A stretch of DNA of 64,000 bases from Methanobacteriota archaeon (GTDB lineage: Archaea; Halobacteriota; Methanomicrobia; Methanomicrobiales; Methanospirillaceae): NCBI GenBank assembly GCA_029547145.1, contig JAKPPV010000024.1, positions 1 through 64,000 on the forward strand, in the 5' to 3' direction. Positions 27,809 through 35,411 of this stretch are shown here, piece after piece. Made by a program: the position numbers and the translations under genes. Below the pieces are notes generated by a model, which worked only from the letters and a program-made list of their open reading frames with translations, was not told the origin of the DNA and searched no databases. The number at the start of each line of letters is the position of its first letter. Within the stretch, counting starts at the first letter, position 1.

Positions 27809-29463
27809 TAGACGAGCGGCACGTCGGCCCGCACGGTCGAGTCGAAGACCCCGCGTTCGGTGAGTCGGCGCTCGGGGATCACGGTCAGTGCGAGGAAGGA
27901 GAGGTGCATGAAGGCGCCCTCACAGGCTCCAAGGCGTGAGGCATGGGCCTGGAGACGGTCGAGGCGTTCAACCACCTCCTCGAAGGGACGGTCGGACATG
28001 AGGCCTGCAACAGGGAGGGGGAGGAGGGTGAGCTCGCCCTCCCCGGCAACCGCAAGCCCCCCTCCTGCCGAGGTGACGGCACCGATCGCGGCGACGATCG
28101 CTGCCGGTTCGGCTCCCACCGCAACCACCTGGTGCGCGTCGTGGGCGACCGAACCTGCGATCGCCCCTGAGCGGAGACCGAATCCCCGAACGATCCCCGT
28201 CCCGTGGCCCGTGCCACGGTACGCATCGCAGACCGCGGCGACCAGTAGGTCGGCGGACGGGTCGGGGAACGTGCAGTCCTCCAGTGGAAGGTCCACGGCA
28301 CGTGTCCGGATCTGGCCGGGTACGAGCTCGATGACCCGCACCGTCCCGTCGACCCTCATCCCGAGCTCCTCTACGGTCGGGACCCGGCAATGCATCGGCC
28401 GTCTCGGGACGGATACGCTCCCCGGTACAGGTCCCCGGTCCACCACCTCCAATCCGGCAACGAACGTCCGGTCAACCCGGAACTCGGCACCGGGGGCGAG
28501 GATGCAGAGATCAGCCCTTCGGCCCGGCGTGAGCGCCCCCCGGTCGTTGAGCCCGAACCGTTCGGCGGCAGAGAGGGTCGCCATCCGGAGGGCGAGCTCG
28601 AGCTCGAGTCCGGCATCGACCGCCTGGCGGATACAGTCATCGATGCTCCCCTCCCGGACGAGAAGATCGGCGTGCCGGTCGTCCGTGCAGAACGCCATCC
28701 GGGGTACCGTTGCCGGCACCACGAGGGGGAGCAGGGCCCGGAGGTTCCGTTCGGTCGACCCTTCACGGACGAAGAGATACATGCCCCTCGCGAGGCGTTC
28801 GCGGCCCTCCGGCAGCGTGGTCGATTCATGGTCGCTCTGGACGCCCATCAGTACGTATGCATTGAGGGAGGCACCCTCCACTCCCGGGGCATGCCCATCC
28901 ACCAGCTTGAAGCCGGCGATCTTGGCGACCAAGTCCGGATCCCGGCCCAGGAGACCCGGCACGTTCATCACCTCTCCCAGTCCGAGCACCCCCTCCCTCC
29001 CGGCAAACCGCAGGAGTGCCTCCGCATCGAGGACTGCCCCGCCCCGGTCATCCGGTGTTGCAGGGACGCACGAGGGGAGCATCAGGAGGAGGTCGATCGG
29101 GAGGAACGACCGGCAGGAGAGCATGTACTCGAGTCCTGCCGCGCCGAGTACGTTCGCGATCTCGTGAGGATCCGCCACGACGGTCGTGGTACCGTGAGCT
29201 GCAACCACCCTTGCGAATTCGAACGGGGCGAGTAGGGACGACTCGATGTGAACGTGCGCGTCGATCAGGCCGGGAACCACCCGTGACCCCCTCAGGTCGA
29301 TCGTCCTGTCTGCCCGGTACGTGCCCGGCCCGATGACGCACCCGGCATGGATCGCGAGGTCCGTCTCTTCCCACGTCCCCAGGAACGGGTTGAAGATACA
29401 GGCGTTCCGGAGGAGGAGGTCGACCGGCGTCTCACCAAGCGCCGCCCGGATGATCCCGTTCAC
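27805..29463 (-). CDS. ade: Adenine deaminase
   Basis: The enzyme converts adenine to hypoxanthine for purine salvage. The 552-aa product belongs to the amidohydrolase superfamily. The metal-binding IDAHVHIESS (His70, His72) is followed by GTTTVVADPHEIANV and further conserved blocks (VDGHAPG, CTDDRH). The C-terminal half (residues about 370-552) carries the Ade-specific domain with VAHDAHQVVAVG and GGGLAV. Length is normal for the family. The gene starts inside the end of the lipoprotein gene upstream, forming an operon of two. Confidence 0.94.
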   Translation of the reverse strand: MNGIIRAALGETPVDLLLRNACIFNPFLGTWEETDLAIHAGCVIGPGTYRADRTIDLRGSRVVPGLIDAHVHIESSLLAPFEFARVVAAHGTTTVVADPHEIANVLGAAGLEYMLSCRSFLPIDLLLMLPSCVPATPDDRGGAVLDAEALLRFAGREGVLGLGEVMNVPGLLGRDPDLVAKIAGFKLVDGHAPGVEGASLNAYVLMGVQSDHESTTLPEGRERLARGMYLFVREGSTERNLRALLPLVVPATVPRMAFCTDDRHADLLVREGSIDDCIRQAVDAGLELELALRMATLSAAERFGLNDRGALTPGRRADLCILAPGAEFRVDRTFVAGLEVVDRGPVPGSVSVPRRPMHCRVPTVEELGMRVDGTVRVIELVPGQIRTRAVDLPLEDCTFPDPSADLLVAAVCDAYRGTGHGTGIVRGFGLRSGAIAGSVAHDAHQVVAVGAEPAAIVAAIGAVTSAGGGLAVAGEGELTLLPLPVAGLMSDRPFEEVVERLDRLQAHASRLGACEGAFMHLSFLALTVIPERRLTERGVFDSTVRADVPLVY

Positions 29464-29831
29464 GGCCCGTTCTCCCCCCGGATCGTCAGCTCCCGGATGA
29501 CTGCTGCGAGCCGTTCGTCCCCCTCATGCAGGTGGAGATAACACCGGTATGTCCCTGGCGCGAGCGTCACCGGGTAGGTGAACCGGTTCGTTCCTGCCGT
29601 GATGTTGACGTACCGTGCATCGGAGAAGACCTGCCGCTGCCCGAGCGGTTCCAGGCAGTCGATGGTCACCTGAAGGGCGGCGTGGTCGATCGGGGCATCA
29701 CTGCTGACGGTCACGGAGAGTTCGCTGTCTCGATACTCGAGGTCTCCAAAACTCGGTCCCGTGCCGGTACAGCCCGCGATGGAGAGAAGGGCGAAAAGGC
29801 AGATGATCGCGTGACGACGAAAGATTGTCAT
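29460..29831 (-). CDS. Small exported lipoprotein upstream of ade
   Basis: From the ATG at 29831 the product is 123 aa; a TTG at 29843 would add four residues. An N-terminal hydrophobic stretch ends in LSIAGCTGTG, a lipobox. The mature part looks like a small beta-sandwich: ELSVTVSSDAPIDHAALQVTIDC followed by NRFTYPVTLAPGTYRCYLHLH. No known family is recognised. It overlaps ade by 4 nt, but ade is cytoplasmic, so the link may be only transcriptional. A TATA-like ATTTATC lies near 29868. Confidence 0.75.
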   Translation of the reverse strand: MTIFRRHAIICLFALLSIAGCTGTGPSFGDLEYRDSELSVTVSSDAPIDHAALQVTIDCLEPLGQRQVFSDARYVNITAGTNRFTYPVTLAPGTYRCYLHLHEGDERLAAVIRELTIRGENGP

Positions 29832-29973
29832 CCTGTGGCCCAAGGTACGTACGCAGGCATTGATAAATAGAATACGATTTTAAGTACAGCCACACAACCA
29901 TCACTGAAACTGGCGAAGACAAGACCCTCATCGATCCGTATCTCTTCCGGAACAACAGAACGGTGCGTCATTC

Positions 29974-30378
29974 ATGGCCGAACCGATTGCGAGCAACGGG
30001 CCCCGCGGATATATTCTCCTCATGGACGATGAAGAGAGTATTCTCGACGTCATGAGCCAGATGCTTCGCCGGAGGGGTTTCGAGGTCACCTGCGTGAGGG
30101 ACGGTGCCGATGCCGTAACTGCATACCGCCGGGCGCTCACGGATGGTGCCGGATTCGATGTCGTCGTGATGGACCTCTCCGTGCCGGGAGGCTTGGGCGG
30201 ACGCGAGGCGATCCACCTGCTCAGGGAGATCGACCCCGGGGTGCGGGCTCTCGCCTCGAGCGGTCATTCCAACGACCCGGTGATGATGCGTCCGACGGAA
30301 CACGGATTCGTCGGAGTTCTCCCGAAGCCCTACAGCATCGCTGAACTGGTCTCGGCAATCGAGGATGCGCTCTCCTGA
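29974..30378 (+). CDS. Single-domain response regulator
   Basis: The 134-aa product is a stand-alone receiver domain. Acidic pocket residues DDE are at 18-20, the phosphoacceptor is probably Asp67 in VVVMDLSVPGG, the conserved Ser is in ALASSGHS and Lys118 is in LPKPYS. There is no output domain, so it may act CheY-like or feed a multi-step relay. No histidine kinase is visible in the window. It stands 55 nt upstream of the ParA/CheW/CheR operon and may work with it. Confidence 0.88.
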   Translation: MAEPIASNGPRGYILLMDDEESILDVMSQMLRRRGFEVTCVRDGADAVTAYRRALTDGAGFDVVVMDLSVPGGLGGREAIHLLREIDPGVRALASSGHSNDPVMMRPTEHGFVGVLPKPYSIAELVSAIEDALS

Positions 30379-30433
30379 ACTGCTCTCTGCTTCAGGGTGA
30401 CCATACCCCTTTTTACGTACAGACGAGTACCGT

Positions 30434-31333
30434 TTGATTACGGGTGGTACTATCTCCTGCATCACCTTCTGCCATCACAAGGGCGGCACGGGGAAGACGA
30501 CCACGTGTCTGAATACGGCCGGTTTTCTCGCACTGGCAGGGAAGAGGGTGCTCGTGGTGGATGCCGATCCGCAGGCGAACGCCACGATGGGCCTCGGCAT
30601 CTACCCCGACTCCCGGCGCCGGCACATGTACGACGTCTTCATGTCGGTCTTCGAAGGCTTCCCGGACGTCCCGATCACCGAGGTCATCACAAACACCGAG
30701 TCGGGCGTGGACCTCGCTCCCTCAAACCTGGACCTCGTCGGAGTGGAGCCGTCACTGTACATGATCGATGACCGGGCGGGCATCCTCCGCGACCTGCTCG
30801 AACCGGTGCGGCACTCGTACGACTACATTCTCATCGACACCCCGCCATCCATGGGTCAGTTCGTGGTGAATGGCCTGGTTGCGGCCGATCACATCGTGGT
30901 GACGATCGATGCAGGCATCTTCGCACTCCGGGGCATCGATGGTCTGGAGACGATCTTCGGTGACATCGGCGAGATCGTCGGACACCGGGTTTCCGCTGAC
31001 CTCGCCGTTCTGACCCGGTGGGGGGAATCACCGGCGATCGATGCCGGTCCCGCCCGTTCCGGGATTTCCGGCATTTTATCCCGATTCTTCGGCAGGGGAG
31101 GCACCCGGGAGGCAGGAGCGGGACGTGCAGGACAACGGAGGACAGGGGAGGACGAACGGCGTGAACGCATCGAGGCAGAGGTGAAGCGAAGGTTCGGACG
31201 GGTGGAGACCGTCCCCTTCTCACGCGAGGTCTACGAGGCGCAGCAGCGAGGTCTTCCGATCTCCCGGTACGCACCCGACTCCGCTGCGGGGGTGGCGTAC
31301 CGCCGGATTGCCCAGGAGGTGATCTCATGGTGA
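30434..31333 (+). CDS. ParA/MinD-family ATPase with internal insert
   Basis: The 299-aa product is a ParA-type ATPase with the deviant Walker A KGGTGKTTT (residues 16-24), VVDADPQANAT (41-51) and the Walker B-like YILIDTPPSMG (131-141). After about residue 200, where ParA proteins usually continue directly, there is an insert of about 50 residues. It contains ISGILSRFFGRGG (211-223) and a charged Arg/Glu-rich stretch. The conserved tail FSREVYEAQQRGLPI follows. The start is TTG at 30434 about 25 nt after a TTTTTA box, so the transcript may be leaderless. It overlaps the PAS-CheW gene by 7 nt. It likely positions that protein or a chemosensory cluster. Confidence 0.82.
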   Translation: MITGGTISCITFCHHKGGTGKTTTCLNTAGFLALAGKRVLVVDADPQANATMGLGIYPDSRRRHMYDVFMSVFEGFPDVPITEVITNTESGVDLAPSNLDLVGVEPSLYMIDDRAGILRDLLEPVRHSYDYILIDTPPSMGQFVVNGLVAADHIVVTIDAGIFALRGIDGLETIFGDIGEIVGHRVSADLAVLTRWGESPAIDAGPARSGISGILSRFFGRGGTREAGAGRAGQRRTGEDERRERIEAEVKRRFGRVETVPFSREVYEAQQRGLPISRYAPDSAAGVAYRRIAQEVISW

Positions 31334-33579
31334 CAGACGACCGCCAGGAGCCAGAGACCCGTCGTCCAGGAGGCCCACGGGTGGCAGGGGAACGTCCCGG
31401 GCGTCGGGCACTCTTCACACCCGCTACTCCACCGACCAGAAAGGCGTCGGTGCCCCGCCCACCCCCCGCTGCAGCGGGCGAACCGACGGCACCCCCCGTC
31501 TCCGTTCCCGATCCCGCGGTACTTGCGGATGCGATCGAGAGAGGAATCCGTGACCGGGCCCCCGTCGATCCGGGTTCGGTCGACGACACGTTCGGACCGG
31601 TGGTCACGGTGGTCAACCGCCTTCTCCAGGAGATCCACGGGACCCGCCCCCGCGCTGAAGGAGCCTGGACACCCCGGACCCCGGTCAGCCTTCACGACCT
31701 TCCCCTCCCGGCCCTGTTCGCCGGGCGCGACCTCGGTCTGATCGATGCGAACGAGCCCTTTCAGAGGCTCTCCGGTCTTACCCGGGAGGGTGTCGCCGGC
31801 ACGCCCATCTCGCGTTTCGTACGGCGGCGGGACGGGGATCCGCCGATTCTGGCCCTCCGTCGAGAGGAACCGACCCGGGCGAGGGTGAGCCTGGACACGG
31901 TCGACGGAGAGGCGGTTTGCATCGAGCACGCAAGTCCTGTCCGGAACGAGGCGGGGGAGATCGTGGGGCTGATCGTCGTCTACATGCCCGAGCCGGTCGT
32001 CGGAGAGCCGGTGGAGAATGGGTATGCCCGTCTCTTCGAGGCCCTGATGCAGGAGGCGACGCTCCCGATCGCGCTCCTCGACGCCTCGTTCCACGTGGTC
32101 AACCATACACCGGCGTTCGCCACGCTCATCGGGGTCGATGATACATGGCTCGGTGACCATCCGCTCACGGATCTCCCGCTGATCGAGGAGAGGGGACCGG
32201 CCCTCGCAGAGATCGCCGACCTTGGTGACGAGGCATTCGGAGAGGTGCTGATCGAGATCGACGGAGTGCGCCGTCGCCTCGAACGCTACGTGCTTCCCGT
32301 GCGTGACGCAGGGGGCCGGCTCTTCCGGCTGCTGATCACCCTCGTAGACCGGACGGAGAGCGATATCAAGGCGGATCGTATCGCCCGGCTGGAGGAACAG
32401 GCGGCCCTGCTGTCGGAGGAGGACCGGGAGCGCGTGGAAGCCATCGAACAGGCATTCCTTCGTCTCTCGGAAGGGAACCTGGAGCACCGCCTCGAGCTAC
32501 CTCCCGGGGACAGATACGCGTCGCTCGCATCGTCCTACAATCGTGCCATCGAGCGGTTGAGGGAGCGGATCGCCGCCCTCGAAGCCCGTGCAGAGGCCAC
32601 GACGGCAGGTCCACCCCCCGGGCCCGATCCGACCATGATGATCAGTGCAGCAGAGATCACCGGTCTGCTGCTCCGAGCCCTCGCCGGGGAGCGGGGCGAC
32701 CGCCTCCTCCTCGACGAGGCCGATCCATTCATGCCGCTCCGTGCGGAGGTGAACGACGCACTCGACCGTCTCGAAGCGGCGCCGGTTCCAGGGGAGAACC
32801 TCCAGGAGACGGAGACGCGGATGCCTGTCGCCACCATGGTGGAGTCTCCCCCCGAACAGCCGGAGCGCTTCGGAGAATCGCCCGTCGGTCCGGGCCCGGA
32901 GGAACCGGTGCCGCTCGAAAAAGAGGCGAAACGGGAGATCCTTCCTGAACCGGAAGGGGAATCCCTTGAGCCGGAGGCAATACCTGTGTCAGTCAGCAAC
33001 ATCCGTCCATCACCATCTCCTTCTCCGGGGGAGTCGACAGCACCGCCCGTGGTAGAAAGCTCTTCTCCCGAGGTGGAGGATCTGCCGGGAGCCGTCCTGG
33101 ACCCTGGCGCCCATGTCGAAGTGGTGATCTTCGAGATGGCCGGCCAGCAGTACGCCCTCGACATCCATCTCGCCCGGGAGATCGTGGAGATGATGCCGAT
33201 CACACCGATCCCCAGATCACCCCCCCACATCACGGGGATCATCAACCTGAGGGGCGAGATCACGACCATCCTGAACCTCTACCGGCTCCTCGGTCTCCCC
33301 GATCCGGGGACGGAAGTGGGCCAGAAGATCGTGGTGCTCGTTCCTGAGGCGGCAGAGGGGTCGAATGTGGGGATCATCGTCGACAACGTACATTCCGTCA
33401 ACCAGATACCTGCCCACCGGATCGAGCTGAAGGGCAAGGGGTCATCGGCGGACTACACCGGTTTCGTCCGCGGTATCATCCGGCAGGAGCGCGTTGAGGG
33501 TGAAGAAGGCCATAAGAACCTTGTGATCTGGATCGATATGCCTGCGATCCTGCAGGGGCTCATCACTCAGTCGTCGTGA
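31327..33579 (+). CDS. Soluble PAS-PAS-HAMP-CheW sensory protein
   Basis: The 750-aa product has no transmembrane segment. A Pro-rich N-terminus (1-65) is followed by two PAS-like domains (about 125-222 and 240-343) and one or two HAMP-like helical units (365-420 and 438-485), the first recognisable from LRLSEGNLEHRLELP. An acidic Pro/Glu-rich linker (490-595) leads to a complete CheW domain (598-745) with IVEMMPITPIPRSPPHITGIINLRGEI. It has no MCP methylation or hairpin region, although cheR follows directly. It likely passes intracellular redox or ligand signals to a CheA encoded elsewhere. It overlaps cheR by 4 nt. Confidence 0.85.
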   Translation: MVTDDRQEPETRRPGGPRVAGERPGRRALFTPATPPTRKASVPRPPPAAAGEPTAPPVSVPDPAVLADAIERGIRDRAPVDPGSVDDTFGPVVTVVNRLLQEIHGTRPRAEGAWTPRTPVSLHDLPLPALFAGRDLGLIDANEPFQRLSGLTREGVAGTPISRFVRRRDGDPPILALRREEPTRARVSLDTVDGEAVCIEHASPVRNEAGEIVGLIVVYMPEPVVGEPVENGYARLFEALMQEATLPIALLDASFHVVNHTPAFATLIGVDDTWLGDHPLTDLPLIEERGPALAEIADLGDEAFGEVLIEIDGVRRRLERYVLPVRDAGGRLFRLLITLVDRTESDIKADRIARLEEQAALLSEEDRERVEAIEQAFLRLSEGNLEHRLELPPGDRYASLASSYNRAIERLRERIAALEARAEATTAGPPPGPDPTMMISAAEITGLLLRALAGERGDRLLLDEADPFMPLRAEVNDALDRLEAAPVPGENLQETETRMPVATMVESPPEQPERFGESPVGPGPEEPVPLEKEAKREILPEPEGESLEPEAIPVSVSNIRPSPSPSPGESTAPPVVESSSPEVEDLPGAVLDPGAHVEVVIFEMAGQQYALDIHLAREIVEMMPITPIPRSPPHITGIINLRGEITTILNLYRLLGLPDPGTEVGQKIVVLVPEAAEGSNVGIIVDNVHSVNQIPAHRIELKGKGSSADYTGFVRGIIRQERVEGEEGHKNLVIWIDMPAILQGLITQSS

Positions 33580-34382
33580 TCATGGAGAGCGAGGACATCG
33601 AGGCGATTAAACGCCTGATCGAGAAGACGCTCCACATCAGGTGCCAGAATTACAAGGATGCGTACATCCGCAGGCGCCTGCTGTCCCGGATGCGATCGTC
33701 AGGGTGCGACTCCTTCAATACCTACCTGAAGTACCTGCGGGAGAATCCTGCCGAGTTCGAGCTCCTTCGGAACGCTCTGACCATCAACGTCACTGAATTC
33801 TACCGCGATCCGGAGGTCTTCGATCTCGTTCACCGGGAGATATTTCCCGCGATCCTGAAGAACCGGGGCAGGATCCGGCTCTGGTGCGCAGGATGTTCAT
33901 CCGGAGAGGAGGCGTATACGTTCGCGATTCTTCTCGCAGAAACACTTGGCATCAACAATATCCGCAACGCGACGATATATGCCACGGATATCGATGAGGT
34001 CGTCCTCGCGCGGGCAAAGGAGGGGGTGTACGAGGAGCGGGCGCTCTCGAAGGTTCCCGATGCGCTGGTTCGGAAACACCTTGCCCGGAGGGAGGACGGT
34101 CTGTGGGAGGTTCGGCCCCACCTCCGCTCGATCATCCGGTTCAGCCGGCACGACCTGATGACGGGGGAGCCGATCGCACGCTTCCTCGACATGGTCTCCT
34201 GCAGGAATGTTACGATCTACTTCACCGAGGCGCAGAAGAACGATCTCACCCGGCTCTTTCACCAGTCCCTCTCGCCGGGAGGTTTCTACCTGATGGGAAA
34301 GACCGAATACCTCTCGCGTGAGGTCGAGCAACTCTTCCGGACATACAACTCCATCCAGAAGGTCTTCGTCCGAAGCGGGTGA
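33576..34382 (+). CDS. cheR: CheR protein-glutamate methyltransferase
   Basis: CheR methylates glutamates of chemoreceptors for adaptation. The 268-aa product has an N-terminal CheR helical domain (IKRLIEKTLHIRCQNYKDAY) and the diagnostic NVTEFYRDP (71-79). The SAM loop is LWCAGCSSGEEAYT (102-115), and the C-terminal MVSCRNVTIYF block and LMGKTEYL motif are present. The start is either the GTG at 33576 overlapping the upstream stop, or the ATG at 33582. It is the third gene of the ParA-PAS/CheW-CheR operon. No chemoreceptor gene is nearby. Confidence 0.93.
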   Translation: MIMESEDIEAIKRLIEKTLHIRCQNYKDAYIRRRLLSRMRSSGCDSFNTYLKYLRENPAEFELLRNALTINVTEFYRDPEVFDLVHREIFPAILKNRGRIRLWCAGCSSGEEAYTFAILLAETLGINNIRNATIYATDIDEVVLARAKEGVYEERALSKVPDALVRKHLARREDGLWEVRPHLRSIIRFSRHDLMTGEPIARFLDMVSCRNVTIYFTEAQKNDLTRLFHQSLSPGGFYLMGKTEYLSREVEQLFRTYNSIQKVFVRSG

Positions 34383-34396
34383 CGGGGGGGGGGTTC

Positions 34397-34648
34397 CTAT
34401 TCACCCGGCGGGAGCCTGTCCCTTTTCTCCACCACTTCGGTGGAGAGCTCCTTCATCAGCTCCTGCCGCGCCGTGTGCGCCCGCACCTCCCCGATGAGGA
34501 TCCCGAAATTGATCCCGGTCACGATGATCACGAGCATCAGACTCACCCAGAGCATCGCGCCACTGACCGAGAGGAAGAGGGCCCAGAGCAGCACCACGAA
34601 CGAGATCAGAAAGAAGATGATCCACGTCCTGATTCCCGGGACATCCAT
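34397..34648 (-). CDS. Small two-helix membrane protein
   Basis: The 83-aa product has two hydrophobic segments (about 8-27 and 31-50) separated by a short turn. A charged cytoplasmic C-terminal tail, MKELSTEVVEKRDRLPPGE, follows. It resembles unnamed 2TM proteins of archaea. It converges with cheR, 14 nt away. No function can be assigned. Confidence 0.6.
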   Translation of the reverse strand: MDVPGIRTWIIFFLISFVVLLWALFLSVSGAMLWVSLMLVIIVTGINFGILIGEVRAHTARQELMKELSTEVVEKRDRLPPGE

Positions 34649-34736
34649 CTCCTTCAGGATCGGTACCCTGTCAATATAAAGATTGGACCAACCCGGGACA
34701 ATAACTCATTATTGATCCGGAATCAAAGTTCTCATC

Positions 34737-35366
34737 ATGGAGAAGAGAAGCATCGGAGCGATCGGTGCCGGCATCCTGATCGTGATCCTGATTGCGCTGG
34801 TATTGCGCCCGCCCGCCCCGCTTCTCGCCCTCGTCTCCCCTACGCCCACCCCCACACCAACACTACCGACCATCCCGATCCCGGTCCCGACCACGATCCC
34901 GACCCCCACGGTACTTCCGGCCCCGACCGGGGGAGCGGTCGAGACTCGCGCAATCGGCTTCTCCGCGCGCCCCTGGGAGTACCCGCTCTTCCGGATCCCC
35001 GCCAACCTGGAGGTCTACGGTGCCTCCGATCAACCCTGGCGGTTCAACGACTCGATCGTCTTCGGGTACGTCAACGGCACCCGGGGCGGGGTGACCGAAC
35101 GCTTCTTCGTCCCCTACCCGACATGGAGACTGGTCAGCCGGACATCGAGTTCATCATGGCCCGAACACGCCCGCCTTCGCCTTGCCCTCGTGGATGGCTC
35201 GTCCGGGCAGGTGATCACGGGAATGGACCTGAAATACCCCGGGACCGCCCAGCGGGTGATCCGGATCTCCAATCGCGAGTTCTACCTGATCCTCACTCCC
35301 GAGAGGCTCGACCGGTACACCATCACCCTCGAGGCGCCGATCGAGTTGGTCGGAGTTCCGGGATAG
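34737..35366 (+). CDS. Membrane-anchored hypothetical surface protein
   Basis: The 209-aa product begins with a single hydrophobic helix (about 7-34). A Pro/Thr-rich stalk (about 37-62) made of PTPTP-like steps follows, then a folded domain of about 140 residues with strands such as PLFRIPANLEVYGASDQPWRF and QRVIRISNREFYLILTPERL. The domain is not recognised. Topology suggests an extracellular domain on a stalk. It lies 46 nt upstream of the secreted dockerin protein gene and may be functionally linked to the cell surface set. Confidence 0.7.
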   Translation: MEKRSIGAIGAGILIVILIALVLRPPAPLLALVSPTPTPTPTLPTIPIPVPTTIPTPTVLPAPTGGAVETRAIGFSARPWEYPLFRIPANLEVYGASDQPWRFNDSIVFGYVNGTRGGVTERFFVPYPTWRLVSRTSSSSWPEHARLRLALVDGSSGQVITGMDLKYPGTAQRVIRISNREFYLILTPERLDRYTITLEAPIELVGVPG

Positions 35367-35411
35367 GTTGATGACCTGTCCGTTCCAAGCGTTAGAACCC
35401 GGAATCATCGT

